Notes under the pieces: model-generated | Told to the model about the DNA's origin: nothing | Seen by the model: only the letters and a program-made list of their open reading frames with translations | The model's database searches: none | In this document: positions 26,477 through 35,810 of the stretch, one piece after another | Layout of the letters: each line of letters begins with the position of its first letter | Numbering within the stretch: the stretch's first letter is position 1 | Made by a program: the position numbers and the translations under genes | Assembly: GCF_003148385.1 (NCBI RefSeq) | Contig: NZ_CP029463.1 | Coordinates: forward strand, 558,001-622,000 | Reading direction: 5' to 3' | Source: Flavobacterium sediminis | GTDB lineage: Bacteria > Bacteroidota > Bacteroidia > Flavobacteriales > Flavobacteriaceae | DNA length: 64,000 nucleotides

Positions 26477-26934
26477 TGCAAACCAAAATTTTAATGGTAT
26501 GTTTAGGCAATATTTGTCGTTCTCCATTGGCAGAAGGTATATTACAGTCTAAACTTCCCAAACAAAATTTTATAGTTGATTCAGCCGGCACCGGTGGATG
26601 GCATGCAGGAGAATTGCCTGACGAACGCTCTATAGCTACAGCACAAGAACATGGTGTAGATATTACTTACCAAAGAGCCAGAAAATTCAGAACAGACGAC
26701 TTTGAAACATTTGACTACATTTATACAATGGATATGTCAAACTATAAAGACGTTTTATCATTAGCACCGGATGAGGATGCCAAACAAAAAGTAAAATTGA
26801 TTCTAAACGAACTATTTCCCGAAGAGAATGTAGAAGTTCCGGATCCTTATTACGGCGGATTAAACGGTTTTGAAAATGTATACCGAATGCTGGATGAAGC
26901 CTGTTCAATAATTGCAAAGAATTTACAAAAATGA
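26476..26934 (+). CDS. Low-molecular-weight protein-tyrosine phosphatase
   Basis: 152 residues with the complete LMW-PTP active site: C9-L-G-N-I-C-R15-S near the N-terminus (CX5R) and the general acid in VPDPYYGG near residue 117. It dephosphorylates tyrosine-phosphorylated proteins, or arsenate in related enzymes. It starts inside the dnaA stop codon and its last bases overlap the methyltransferase gene by four, so the three genes are one transcript. A role in regulating replication is not implied. Confidence 0.95.
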   Translation: MQTKILMVCLGNICRSPLAEGILQSKLPKQNFIVDSAGTGGWHAGELPDERSIATAQEHGVDITYQRARKFRTDDFETFDYIYTMDMSNYKDVLSLAPDEDAKQKVKLILNELFPEENVEVPDPYYGGLNGFENVYRMLDEACSIIAKNLQK

Positions 26935-27653
26935 AACCTGTCACTTTTTTAGGCAAACTTTATCTGATTCCGACTACTTTAGGCGAAATGAACCCTGAAG
27001 ACGTATTACCGCAAACCATCAAAAGAAGTATCGATTTTATTGATCACTATATTGTAGAAAACGAAAAGACTGCCCGACGTTTTATTAAAAGTGTCCATCC
27101 TGATAAAAAACAATCTGAACTAAAAATTTCCCTACTCAATAAGCACACGGAACCCAATGAGTATCAGAACATGATCGCTCCGCTATTACATGGTGAAAAT
27201 GTTGGTTTAATGAGCGAGGCAGGATGTCCGGGTGTTGCTGATCCGGGTGCTGTAATCGTAAAGATAGCACATGAAAAAGGCATTCAGGTAGTTCCTTTAG
27301 TCGGACCAAGCTCTATTTTATTAGCCGTTATGGCAAGTGGTATGAATGGACAAAGCTTTGCTTTTAATGGTTATTTGCCCATTGACGGACATGAAAAGAA
27401 GAACACTATCAAGCAATTGGAACGTTTATCATTTGAAAAAAATCAGTCGCAATTGTTTATAGAAACTCCGTACCGAAATAATAAATTATTTGAAGACCTT
27501 ATACAGATATTACAACCCGATACTTTATTGTGTGTCGCTTGTGATATAACCCTTCCTACTGAATTTATTAAGACCAAAAAGGTTAGTGAGTGGAAAAAAA
27601 ACAAGGTCGACTTACATAAGCGACCTTGCATTTTCATTATTCACAAAATGTGA
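26931..27653 (+). CDS. RsmI-like SAM-dependent methyltransferase (tetrapyrrole methylase fold)
   Basis: 240 residues of the tetrapyrrole-methylase superfamily, close to RsmI (16S rRNA C1402 2'-O-methylation). Seen: GKLYLIPTTLGE (P-loop-like first strand), VENEKTARRFI, VGLMSEAGCPGVADPG (the RsmI hallmark is SDAGTPGISDPG), and VVPLVGPSSILLAVMASG. Several hallmark residues differ from canonical RsmI, as in the second, shorter paralogue common in Bacteroidota, so the substrate may not be the same. A terminator hairpin overlaps its stop codon. Confidence 0.85.
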   Translation: MKPVTFLGKLYLIPTTLGEMNPEDVLPQTIKRSIDFIDHYIVENEKTARRFIKSVHPDKKQSELKISLLNKHTEPNEYQNMIAPLLHGENVGLMSEAGCPGVADPGAVIVKIAHEKGIQVVPLVGPSSILLAVMASGMNGQSFAFNGYLPIDGHEKKNTIKQLERLSFEKNQSQLFIETPYRNNKLFEDLIQILQPDTLLCVACDITLPTEFIKTKKVSEWKKNKVDLHKRPCIFIIHKM

Positions 27654-27660
27654 AGTTTTT
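27639..27660 (+). terminator. Terminator overlapping the methyltransferase stop codon
   Basis: TTCACA-AAA-TGTGAA (27640-27654) followed by GTTTTT; the TGA stop (27651-27653) is part of the right arm. A second stem (27602-27609 with 27621-27628) lies just upstream inside the coding sequence. Confidence 0.75.
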
Positions 27661-28303
27661 AATCTAATTTTACTTTGGCATTAGCATCGGCTTCGATTAA
27701 AGAAACGTCAAAACCTCCGAATTTTTTCATATAACTTCTTAAAGAAGTTCCGAAACCATCTTTAAAGCCGTTTGCTCCGTTGCTTCTCAGGTATTTTTTT
27801 ACAGAACCTGCTCCGGCTAAGTGTGCTGCCGCTAAAATCCCTGATTCTGTAATTACTACTCCGTTCATTTTTCTTCCGGAATATTTTTTAATCTCTTTGC
27901 GCAATTCCCATTTATTACGTGCCACTAAAGCTTTGAATGCTTTTTCCTGCCACTCCGGATTGTGCAAAAATTCCTGAAAATCGTAAATACCAACTGTTCT
28001 CAATGTACTTCTCCCAAACTGGTATTTCCCCATATATCCGTAAGGGTTTACCAAATTTAAGATTCCTCTTGACTCTCTGAAAGCTATTGCTTCTCTGAAT
28101 CCTACGAATGTTTTTCCTACATAAGGAAAAATCACATCAAATTCTTCTTCGAATTCATCTTCTGTAGGGACTGTATACACATAGTTTTCATTCTCTTCTA
28201 AGTGAAACCCCTCTACTTTTTCAATTTCAAAAGAATTAAATCCCGTTGAAACTAACATTACTAGGATGGTCAATCCAAAAAAATAAGAACCTTTTTTTAT
28301 CAT
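27659..28303 (-). CDS. Secreted lytic-transglycosylase-like (lysozyme-fold) protein
   Basis: 214 residues. An N-terminal hydrophobic signal (about residues 5-22) is followed by an acidic linker and a lysozyme-fold domain. The probable catalytic Glu is E77 in FRESRG, followed by NPYGYMGKYQFG, which corresponds to the ES...G.MGL.Q.. block of SLT enzymes. It probably cuts or binds periplasmic peptidoglycan. Single gene with no clear operon partner. Confidence 0.8.
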   Translation of the reverse strand: MIKKGSYFFGLTILVMLVSTGFNSFEIEKVEGFHLEENENYVYTVPTEDEFEEEFDVIFPYVGKTFVGFREAIAFRESRGILNLVNPYGYMGKYQFGRSTLRTVGIYDFQEFLHNPEWQEKAFKALVARNKWELRKEIKKYSGRKMNGVVITESGILAAAHLAGAGSVKKYLRSNGANGFKDGFGTSLRSYMKKFGGFDVSLIEADANAKVKLD

Positions 28304-28400
28304 AAATTTTCATTTCTCAGCGTCTGTCACCCATCTGAAATTTGCGAGGGCAAAGATACGAAAAAAATTATAATATTGATATACAAGGTGTTAAACTTTT

Positions 28401-29378
28401 CTAAAAGTAGACCAAGTGTCCCTTAACCCCGTTGAAATCACCCAGTTCAAGTGTCGGTGCCGGGATTTTAACTGTATTAAAAAGTGAAAAAACAGTCTTT
28501 AAAAAATGTGATTTAGTTTCAATTTTTGTCAGGTCAACATCAAGACTCAGATACAACTGTCGGTTAGGATTTTGAGAAAAACCATCCGCTATTGCTTCTT
28601 TGTTATTTCCGTATAGCATCCCTTCAGCGCCGTATCCGACTGCCAGATTTAACCATTTTGGTACGTGTTTATTTTTTATAAAAGAATAAAGATTAAACGA
28701 AAGCCAATACGTCTGTCCATTATAATCTTTTAAAAGCTGCTCATTTAATGAACTTCCTAAAGTTTCAGGACGGATTGCAGCATAGGAAGTCTTATGAAAA
28801 GAAAATTTCGGAATTATCCTTTGCTCTTTCCACAATAACTCCTGCGTTATATACAAGCCTGTTCCCGAAGTATTGGCAAGCATATCGCCCCATGAAAATC
28901 CCCACTCTTGAGAAAATCCGTCGAATACTTCTACAGCCGTCAGAAATCCAAATCCCAAAGTAGCACCGTAACATAATTGCTCTTTTTTAGAAGCTCCACT
29001 CCAGGCTAAGAGCTCCGCTCCGAATCGTCCGACATGATATGTTGAATAGAAATGCCCTATTTTATCTAACTGCATCCACTCATTATTATCATTAAAAAAA
29101 TGGAACTTAGACTGCGGATAATCGGCATACCATAATTGGTTTAGTCCTACTAAAGCTAAACCTGCTGCTGAAGCTTCAATTACATAAACGGTTTTTTTAC
29201 GAACCTTATTTAAAGAGTCTGAAGGCGTTAGAAATATATTTAATTTGGATTGCGAATAACTAAAAGTCCCCACAAAAAACAGAAAGGAAAACACCAAAAG
29301 CTTTACAGGAATAATGCCTTTTCTCGCTTTAATCGTTTCCGTTGCCGATAAATGATATAAATCTATGCCTTGCTTCAA
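28401..29378 (-). CDS. DUF2279 family (YfiM-like) outer-surface protein
   Basis: 325 residues; the start chosen gives 24 residues of leading sequence before a signal peptide (VKLLVFSFLFFVGTFSYSQ). The DUF2279 core includes DKIGHFYSTYHVGR, GATLGFGFLTAVEVFDGFSQEWGFSWGDMLANTSG, and W/Y-rich strands further on. The family is of unknown function and is predicted to be an envelope protein. It is separated from mltG by four bases, so it ends the dapF/GNAT/mltG operon. Confidence 0.88.
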   Translation of the reverse strand: MKQGIDLYHLSATETIKARKGIIPVKLLVFSFLFFVGTFSYSQSKLNIFLTPSDSLNKVRKKTVYVIEASAAGLALVGLNQLWYADYPQSKFHFFNDNNEWMQLDKIGHFYSTYHVGRFGAELLAWSGASKKEQLCYGATLGFGFLTAVEVFDGFSQEWGFSWGDMLANTSGTGLYITQELLWKEQRIIPKFSFHKTSYAAIRPETLGSSLNEQLLKDYNGQTYWLSFNLYSFIKNKHVPKWLNLAVGYGAEGMLYGNNKEAIADGFSQNPNRQLYLSLDVDLTKIETKSHFLKTVFSLFNTVKIPAPTLELGDFNGVKGHLVYF

Positions 29379-29382
29379 ATGA

Positions 29383-30435
29383 TTATCGGTTTATTCCTAA
29401 TTTATTTACCCATTGCGCATATTTTCTTGCATTGACCTGATGTTGTTCAAAATTGGTCGCAAAGGCATGATATCCCGGTTTATCCGGACTTGCACAAAAA
29501 TAAATGTAATTATGATCTTCTGCATTCAGTACAGCATCAATTGCAGAAATATCCGGCATGGCTATTGGTCCGGGCGGTAACCCGGCATATTTATAGGTAT
29601 TATAAGGAGATTCAATAGTTAAATCAGCATGCAGCACTCTTTTTATAACCTGATCAAAATCACCTGATTTTTTTTTCATGGCATAAATAATTGTAGGATC
29701 GGCCTGTAAAGGCATTCCGGTACGCAAACGATTCAGGTAAACCCCTGCTACACGAGGTCTTTCATCTACTTTTGCTGTTTCTTTATGTACAATAGATGCT
29801 AAAACAGATACTTCAACCGGAGACAGATTTTTATCCATTGCCTTCTGAATACGTCTCGGATTCCAAAAACGTTTGTATTCTTTAACAAATTTATCGGCTA
29901 ATTTATTAGCCGGTGTGTTCCAATAAAACTCATACGAATTTGGAATGAACATGGCTAAAATATCCTCTTCTGTAAAGCCGTTTTCCTGCAAAAATTCGGG
30001 TGCAGTAAAAGCTTGTACTAAAGCCAGACTATCAGGTTCTAACTGCGTTGCCAGTCGCTGTACCAGTTTCTCCAAAGTTTCCTGATTGTTAAAAGCTACT
30101 TTTACCGGAATATTTTGTCGCAAAGCCCGGATCATATCAAAGCTGTTCATATTTTGCTTTATCAGAAACTTTCCTGCCTTTACATTTCTGTCATACTTCC
30201 TTTGTTTGGCTACAAAATCAAATTTGTCCATATTTTTCAAAAACGGAGCTAATTCTTCTTTTGCCTGCTCATAAGTTGAACCCGAAGGAATGTAAACAAA
30301 AACTTCCTTTTGATTAAAAGTAGTATTGGGTGTAAAGGCTTTAAAATAAACATAACCGGCTACTGCAAAAGCTACAAACAATCCGGCTACCGCAATTATC
30401 AGAACTAATTTCTTTAAATTCAAGGGCTTTATCAT
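29383..30435 (-). CDS. mltG: Endolytic transglycosylase MltG (YceG)
   Basis: 350 residues: one N-terminal membrane helix (about 10-31), a LysM-like region (about 45-105) and the YceG catalytic domain with E219 in SIVHKETAKVDERPRVAGVYLNRL and PLQADPTIIYA. It cleaves nascent glycan strands inside the periplasm and helps end peptidoglycan polymerisation. Its start overlaps the GNAT gene by four bases. Neighbours (dapF upstream) also serve cell-wall precursor supply, which fits the operon. Confidence 0.95.
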   Translation of the reverse strand: MIKPLNLKKLVLIIAVAGLFVAFAVAGYVYFKAFTPNTTFNQKEVFVYIPSGSTYEQAKEELAPFLKNMDKFDFVAKQRKYDRNVKAGKFLIKQNMNSFDMIRALRQNIPVKVAFNNQETLEKLVQRLATQLEPDSLALVQAFTAPEFLQENGFTEEDILAMFIPNSYEFYWNTPANKLADKFVKEYKRFWNPRRIQKAMDKNLSPVEVSVLASIVHKETAKVDERPRVAGVYLNRLRTGMPLQADPTIIYAMKKKSGDFDQVIKRVLHADLTIESPYNTYKYAGLPPGPIAMPDISAIDAVLNAEDHNYIYFCASPDKPGYHAFATNFEQHQVNARKYAQWVNKLGINR

Positions 30436-30959
30436 TTATCATTAATAATTTGGAACAAAACTTCATCCTTAAACTGACTTCCTATCTTGTTCCACTGCTT
30501 TTTAACTCCGATTTTTCGGAAACCAAATTTAGTAAAAAGTTGTAAACTAGGTTGATTATCTTCTGCTATATTTGCGTACAACTGGTGCAATTGCAAATGA
30601 GTGAATGCATAATCCATCAAAAGCTGTAATGCTTCAGCTCCCACTCCTTTGTGTCTGTCCTGAACCTGATGAATTAAAATTCCGATCCCGGCTCTTGAGT
30701 TTTGCGGATCAAAATCAAATAAGTCTATTAAACCTATTGCTTCAGCAGTCTTGCTTTTACAAATGGCTAAGCGCAACTGTTTCGCTTCATATATATCCTG
30801 ATGGGCATTTTCTAAATACTGTCGGATTAAAAAACGGCTATAGGGTGTTTGTGTATGACTTACTTCCCAGACAGATTCGTCATTCTCTATGGTGTAAATA
30901 AACTCCAAATCTTCAGGCTCTAAAGCTCGTAAATAAATATTTTGTCCTCTTAAAGTCAT
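30432..30959 (-). CDS. GNAT acetyltransferase, RimJ/RimL type
   Basis: 175 residues, RimL-like GNAT fold: starts MTLRGQNIYLRALEPEDLEFIY, then the acetyl-CoA loop VQDRHKGVGAEALQLLMDYAF and the C-terminal NQPSLQLFTKFGFRKIG. The family includes ribosomal-protein and small-molecule acetyltransferases; substrate unknown. It lies between dapF (gap 3 bases) and mltG (overlap 4), so it is cotranscribed with wall-synthesis genes. Confidence 0.9.
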   Translation of the reverse strand: MTLRGQNIYLRALEPEDLEFIYTIENDESVWEVSHTQTPYSRFLIRQYLENAHQDIYEAKQLRLAICKSKTAEAIGLIDLFDFDPQNSRAGIGILIHQVQDRHKGVGAEALQLLMDYAFTHLQLHQLYANIAEDNQPSLQLFTKFGFRKIGVKKQWNKIGSQFKDEVLFQIINDK

Positions 30960-30962
30960 AGA

Positions 30963-31745
30963 TCAGATCTCAATTTCTCCTTTAAAAACAAACTTAGCCG
31001 GACCTATTAAAAAGACATCATGGAATTTGCCGTTCTCTTCTTTAAAACTTACTGACAGATCCCCGCCTTCAACTTGTAGTTTCACTATGTTTGCAACTGT
31101 TTTTTTATTAGAATACAGCGCAATGGCAACTGCTGTTACCCCGGTACCACAAGACAAGGTTTCATCTTCTACTCCTCTTTCATAAGTCCGTACAGCAAAT
31201 TTTCCATTCGCTAAAGGTGAAACAAAATTGATATTACTTCCGGCTTTCCCGTATCTATCTGAATAGCGAATCTCAGCCCCTTCTTTTTTTACATCGACAT
31301 CTCTAACATTACTGACAAACTCTATATGGTGAGGAGAACCCGTATTCAAAAAAGTATATTCATCCGTTATTTTCACTGTATCTACATCAATCATTTGGAG
31401 AGACACAATATCATCTGCACTTACAGAAGCAAAATGATAACCGTCAATTGCCTCAAATTCCGCTTTATCCGATACAATTCCTAATTGTTTTGCAAATGCC
31501 ACCAAACAACGACCGCCATTACCGCACATGGTACTCTCATTTCCGTCAGAATTATAATAAACCATCTTGAAGTTGTATTCCGAATGGTTCTCTAACAAGA
31601 TCAATCCGTCTGCACCTATTCCAAACCTCCTGTCACATAACTGCGCTACCAGTTTGGTATCATTTTTGGGGAATATATCTTGTCGGTTATCTACCATTAC
31701 AAAATCATTTCCCGTTCCTTGGTATTTATAAAATGTAAGTTTCAT
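30963..31745 (-). CDS. dapF: Diaminopimelate epimerase
   Basis: Converts LL-DAP to meso-DAP for lysine and peptidoglycan. 260 residues from the ATG at 31745; an upstream in-frame TTG (31754) would add three residues. The two catalytic cysteines are C74 (MCGNGGR) and C199 (LSCGTGV). Other family blocks: YQGTGNDFVMVD and NTGSPHH. First gene of the minus-strand operon that also holds a GNAT, mltG and the DUF2279 gene, linking DAP supply and glycan processing. Confidence 0.96.
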   Translation of the reverse strand: MKLTFYKYQGTGNDFVMVDNRQDIFPKNDTKLVAQLCDRRFGIGADGLILLENHSEYNFKMVYYNSDGNESTMCGNGGRCLVAFAKQLGIVSDKAEFEAIDGYHFASVSADDIVSLQMIDVDTVKITDEYTFLNTGSPHHIEFVSNVRDVDVKKEGAEIRYSDRYGKAGSNINFVSPLANGKFAVRTYERGVEDETLSCGTGVTAVAIALYSNKKTVANIVKLQVEGGDLSVSFKEENGKFHDVFLIGPAKFVFKGEIEI

Positions 31746-31764
31746 CAATTGCAAAATAGAATAG

Positions 31765-31772
31765 CAAAAGTA
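31765..31772 (-). promoter_or_regulatory. Possible -7 element of the dapF operon
   Basis: On the minus strand this reads TACTTTTG, a full match to TAnnTTTG, 19 bases before the chosen dapF start. No well-placed TTG was found, so support is partial. Confidence 0.35.
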
Positions 31773-31866
31773 AGGAATATTAATAAGATGTTAAACATTG
31801 TTAACCGAGCGTTAAACTGATTTTATGTTAAATTTTTGTCTTTAACTTTACTATGAAATTAAAACA

Positions 31867-33258
31867 ATGAAAGTTATGAAAAAAATAGGAAGTCTTTTTA
31901 TTGTTTCCCTTTTAAGTGGAATTATTACTCTTGGTGCTTATAAATTATTTTTAGAGCCGAAATCAAATTCTTCATTAACTACTGTTAGCCCGAATTATTC
32001 CAAAAATGTTAGTCTCGGAGCTGAAAATGTAGATTTTACGACAGCTGCCGATATGGCCGTACACAGTGTTGTACACGTTAAGAACGTAAGTGTTCGAAAA
32101 GTTTACAATCCCATTATGGAATTTTTCTACGGTTCCAAAGGAAGTGTCCAACAACAAGAGCAAATAGGAACCGGTTCCGGAGTAGTTATTTCTGAAGACG
32201 GGTATATAGCAACTAATAATCACGTGGTTCAGGATGCAACGGATCTGGAGGTTACTCTTAACAATAATAAGACATACAAAGCTAAACTGGTAGGCACTGA
32301 TTCTAAAATGGATATTGCCCTTTTGAAAATTGATGCCGATGAAAAATTACCTTATATGGTGTTTGGTGATTCTGATGCTATTAAAGTAGGCGAATGGGTT
32401 TTAGCTGTCGGTAATCCCTACAACCTAACCTCTACCGTTACAGCAGGAATCGTTTCTGCTAAAGCAAGAGATCTGAGCAACGAGGGTTTACAGTCATTTA
32501 TTCAGACCGATGCTGCCGTTAATCCCGGAAACAGCGGAGGTGCTTTAGTTAATACTAACGGAGAACTAATCGGGATCAACACCATGATATCTTCTCCTAC
32601 CGGAAGTTATGCCGGATACTCGTTTGCAGTCCCTTCAAATATTACCCGTAAAATCATTGAAGATTTAATGCAGTTCGGTAATGTACAAAGAGGTGTTTTA
32701 GGAGTTCAGGGATCTGAATTAAACAGTGCCGTTGCCGAACATTTTGGCATTAATGAAACGCAAGGTTTCTATATCAACGAAATAACTAAAAAATCCGGTG
32801 CTGAGAAAGCAGGTTTAAAAGAAGGTGATGTAATTGTAAAACTAGATACTAAAAAAATCAACGGTTTTTCTGATCTTTCTTCCTACATTAATACCAAACG
32901 ACCTAATGATGTTGTTAATGTTACCATCATCAGAGACGAAAAAGAGAAAACAATTCCTGTTACACTGACTAAAAAAGAATTAATCACTTACGAAGCTAAA
33001 GGAATTGAGTTTGAAGATATCAGTTCAAACGACAAAAAAGAATACGGTATCAATTATGGTGTTAAGATTAAAAAGATCACCAATGAAGATCTCATTGATT
33101 ATGCAAATGAATTAGAAGGAAGCATTATTCTGAGTGTGGATAACGTAAAAGCTAAAGATGTTGAAACCGTCACCAAACTTTTAAGTGGGAAAGACAAACA
33201 ACGTTCCCGATATGAAATACTCACAAAAAACGGAAAGATTGTTCGAATTATCTTTTAA
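31867..33258 (+). CDS. DegP/DegQ (HtrA) family periplasmic serine protease
   Basis: 463 residues with a signal anchor (about 5-25), a trypsin-like domain and two PDZ domains. The catalytic triad is visible: H119 (TNNHVV), D149 (MDIALL) and S223 (GNSGGAL). PDZ1 runs about 270-365 and includes GAEKAGLKEGDVIV; a second PDZ-like domain follows and is more divergent. It degrades or refolds misfolded envelope proteins. Start: ATG at 31867 (a second ATG four codons later is possible). Single gene with its own terminator. Confidence 0.95.
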   Translation: MKVMKKIGSLFIVSLLSGIITLGAYKLFLEPKSNSSLTTVSPNYSKNVSLGAENVDFTTAADMAVHSVVHVKNVSVRKVYNPIMEFFYGSKGSVQQQEQIGTGSGVVISEDGYIATNNHVVQDATDLEVTLNNNKTYKAKLVGTDSKMDIALLKIDADEKLPYMVFGDSDAIKVGEWVLAVGNPYNLTSTVTAGIVSAKARDLSNEGLQSFIQTDAAVNPGNSGGALVNTNGELIGINTMISSPTGSYAGYSFAVPSNITRKIIEDLMQFGNVQRGVLGVQGSELNSAVAEHFGINETQGFYINEITKKSGAEKAGLKEGDVIVKLDTKKINGFSDLSSYINTKRPNDVVNVTIIRDEKEKTIPVTLTKKELITYEAKGIEFEDISSNDKKEYGINYGVKIKKITNEDLIDYANELEGSIILSVDNVKAKDVETVTKLLSGKDKQRSRYEILTKNGKIVRIIF

Positions 33259-33278
33259 TTGATTTTAATTTGATTTTC

Positions 33279-33303
33279 AACCACGCTAAGGCGTGGTTTT
33301 TTT
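33279..33303 (+). terminator. Terminator of the HtrA protease gene
   Basis: AACCACGC and GCGTGGTT with a TAAG loop, followed by a seven-base T run (33297-33303). Confidence 0.92.
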
Positions 33304-33338
33304 ATGCAAAAATATTTTACGAAAACGTTTGAAATAAG

Positions 33339-33346
33339 TATTTTTG
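33339..33346 (+). promoter_or_regulatory. Possible -7 element of the GAPDH gene
   Basis: TATTTTTG is a full TAnnTTTG match 38 bases before the start. A TTG at the expected distance is lacking. Confidence 0.35.
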
Positions 33347-33383
33347 CCCCGAATTAAAAAAACAACACATATTCTTAACTTAC

Positions 33384-34832
33384 ATGAACAATAACGCTTT
33401 ATACGAAAAAGAGCTGGCTTTTCAGGCAGACAGAAGAAAAGCTTGTGTAGAATTTATCAGAATAATAAGCGATTTATGGTATGACAAATCAATTGAATTG
33501 GTACTCTTCAGAAACCAATTAATTGACCGTAACGTAAGCGATATTATTAACTTGCATGAATATGCAGGTGAATTTGTTCAAAAACCGATCAATGTTTTTG
33601 ACTCTGTGGAAATTGCCCGTGCAATTGAAAGCCTTGACTTACCGCCTTCAAAAATTGACATTGGTAAATTGACTTATGAATATCATTTAGAAGATGATAA
33701 ATACAACGATGCCAAAGCTTTTGTCATTGATAAATTAAAAGACGCTAAAGATTACTCTGAGATCAAACCAAAAGATGTGGTTCTTTATGGTTTCGGGCGT
33801 ATCGGACGTTTACTGGCTCGTGAAATGATGAGTAAAATCGGCAAAGGTCAACAATTGCGTTTAAGGGCTATTGTTACCCGAGATAAAACCGATGCTGTTT
33901 TATTAGAGAAAAGGGCTTCTTTATTACGTCATGATTCCGTTCACGGTGATTTTGAAGGTTCTGTTCATGCCGATGTTGAAAACAATGCTTTAACAATCAA
34001 TGGCACAACCGTTCATATTATTACGGCTAATACTCCGGAAGACATTGATTATACACAATATGGTATAGACGATGCTTTAGTAATTGATAACACCGGTGCT
34101 TTTACAACAGAAGAAGCTTTGAAACGCCATTTAACATCAAAAGGTGTGGACAAAGTTTTACTAACTGCTCCCGGCAAAGGAGTTCCTAACATTGTTTATG
34201 GTGTAAACCATTTGGAATACAATCCGGACGAGGTTAAAATTTATTCCGCAGCTTCTTGTACCACTAACGCTATTACTCCGGTTTTAGCTGCTTTAGAAGA
34301 TACTTTAGGTGTTGTGAGAGGTCACTTAGAAACTATCCATGCTTATACGAACGACCAGAACTTGGTTGACAATATGCACAAAAAATACCGTCGCGGTAGA
34401 GCTGCTGCTTTAAATATGGTAATTACCGAGACCGGTGCCGGAAGTGCTGTTGCAAAGGCATTGCCTAGCTTAACCGGTAAATTGACTTCTAATGCTATCA
34501 GAGTACCTGTTCCGAACGGTTCGCTGGTTGTGTTAAATTTAGAAGTAGAAAAGGCTACTACTAAAGAAGATCTGAATAATATTATGAGAAAATATGCTCT
34601 GGAAGGAAGTCTGGTTGAGCAAATTAAATTTTCACTCAATAACGAATTGGTATCGTCAGATATCGTAGGGACTTCGGCTCCTTCAATTTTTGACAGTAAT
34701 GCTACAATTGTTGCCCCTGACGGTAAGAATGTAGTGATGTATGTTTGGTACGATAACGAATACGGATACAGCCATCAGGTAATTCGTTTGGCCAAATATG
34801 TCTCTAAAGTTAGAAGATATACTTACTATTAA
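33384..34832 (+). CDS. gap: Glyceraldehyde-3-phosphate dehydrogenase, long form
   Basis: 482 residues; the usual glycolytic enzyme is about 335. The core begins near residue 130 with the NAD-binding GFGRIGR (136-142) and has the catalytic C292 in SAASCTTN, the HAYTNDQ and RAAALNMV blocks and the final WYDNEYGYS. The first 128 residues form an acidic helical extension without a domain I can name. This long form is found in Bacteroidota. It interconverts G3P and 1,3-bisphosphoglycerate; direction (glycolysis or gluconeogenesis) cannot be read. Single gene with terminator. Confidence 0.95.
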   Translation: MNNNALYEKELAFQADRRKACVEFIRIISDLWYDKSIELVLFRNQLIDRNVSDIINLHEYAGEFVQKPINVFDSVEIARAIESLDLPPSKIDIGKLTYEYHLEDDKYNDAKAFVIDKLKDAKDYSEIKPKDVVLYGFGRIGRLLAREMMSKIGKGQQLRLRAIVTRDKTDAVLLEKRASLLRHDSVHGDFEGSVHADVENNALTINGTTVHIITANTPEDIDYTQYGIDDALVIDNTGAFTTEEALKRHLTSKGVDKVLLTAPGKGVPNIVYGVNHLEYNPDEVKIYSAASCTTNAITPVLAALEDTLGVVRGHLETIHAYTNDQNLVDNMHKKYRRGRAAALNMVITETGAGSAVAKALPSLTGKLTSNAIRVPVPNGSLVVLNLEVEKATTKEDLNNIMRKYALEGSLVEQIKFSLNNELVSSDIVGTSAPSIFDSNATIVAPDGKNVVMYVWYDNEYGYSHQVIRLAKYVSKVRRYTYY

Positions 34833-34860
34833 TATCTTTATAGAACATTGGTTATGATTA

Positions 34861-34888
34861 AAAATCCGGCTTAAAGGCCGGATTTTTT
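34861..34888 (+). terminator. Terminator of the GAPDH gene
   Basis: AATCCGGC (34863-34870) pairs with GCCGGATT (34877-34884), followed by a T run to 34888. Confidence 0.92.
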
Positions 34889-34921
34889 AGTGAAAAACAA
34901 AAAAAATAATAATACCGGAGA

Positions 34922-35617
34922 TTAATAGTGCCAATAATACTCCGTTGAAAAAGTATCGTTGCTCCCGGAAGGAGGCGATACAAAACCTTTTGCATAAACT
35001 GTATAGATACGGTTTCCGTATAAATTCATCGATGTATCGGAAAACAGTGTGATCCCTGTTGCAGTATCTGAAAATGTAAAATCGTATTCTCCGTCTTCAA
35101 ATTCTATAAAACCCGAAACTTCTTTAAAACCCAGTTCAGTTACTACATTACCCGAACTTACAGAAACTGTGATTGGCTGGCTATCCGGAGATAAATTAAT
35201 AAAACGAACTGCCGCATGCGACGAGTTGGGATTAACATTCTCTTCTACATCGACAAATAACTCGATCTGATTAAATGTATTAACTGCAAAGAGACCAAAG
35301 ACCTGATGATCCTCTACTACAAATTCTGTTGAAGCTAAGGTATCGCCGGACGTATTTAACAATGAAAATAATCGTTCTCCTAAAGAAAAATTAAAATACC
35401 CCACTGCCGTTCCGTAATTTATCGCCCCTGAATTGATCTGATTCTCATCAGCATGAAAATAGAGATCACCGCTATTCGGACTTGCATTTACCAAAATACC
35501 GTGAGCCACATCAGGGTTTTCAATATAATAATAGTATACATCATCATTGTTGTCACAAGAGACTAACGTTAACCCCAGAAAAAATAAAGTCATACTTTTC
35601 AAAATAATTCTTTTCAT
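34922..35617 (-). CDS. DUF4397 domain lipoprotein
   Basis: 231 residues. A lipoprotein signal ends at C21 (LTLVSC), followed by an acidic Asp/Asn-rich spacer (DNNDDV) that may act as the export tag for surface lipoproteins in Bacteroidota. The rest is all-beta with two DUF4397-like modules (residues about 40-130 and 135-220, the second with ARFINLSPDSQPITV). Function unknown. Single gene on the minus strand; its upstream region has a -7-like TAnnTTTG element at 35659-35666. Confidence 0.88.
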   Translation of the reverse strand: MKRIILKSMTLFFLGLTLVSCDNNDDVYYYYIENPDVAHGILVNASPNSGDLYFHADENQINSGAINYGTAVGYFNFSLGERLFSLLNTSGDTLASTEFVVEDHQVFGLFAVNTFNQIELFVDVEENVNPNSSHAAVRFINLSPDSQPITVSVSSGNVVTELGFKEVSGFIEFEDGEYDFTFSDTATGITLFSDTSMNLYGNRIYTVYAKGFVSPPSGSNDTFSTEYYWHY

Positions 35618-35658
35618 AGCAATTTTATTTAAATTTCAAACACATTTATTTTATAATC

Positions 35659-35666
35659 CAAATGTA
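35659..35666 (-). promoter_or_regulatory. Possible -7 element of the DUF4397 gene
   Basis: Reads TACATTTG on the minus strand, a full TAnnTTTG match 42 bases before the start codon; no TTG partner identified. Confidence 0.3.
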
Positions 35667-35757
35667 ATTTTTCCTTATTCTTCTTTTTATCTGAAAAGTA
35701 TGAATTGCCCAAATCAAAACTTAAAAAGTACAATTGCTAACAATGAAAATCCGGAAT

Positions 35758-35788
35758 AAAAAAACTCCTTCAATAAGAAGGAGTTTTT
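35758..35788 (-). terminator. Terminator of the aconitase (acn) gene
   Basis: ACTCCTT (35764-35770) and AAGGAGT (35778-35784); on the minus strand a seven-base T run follows. The T run on plus also allows termination in that direction. Confidence 0.88.
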
Positions 35789-35810
35789 AAATATTCGACG
35801 GTAATAAAAA

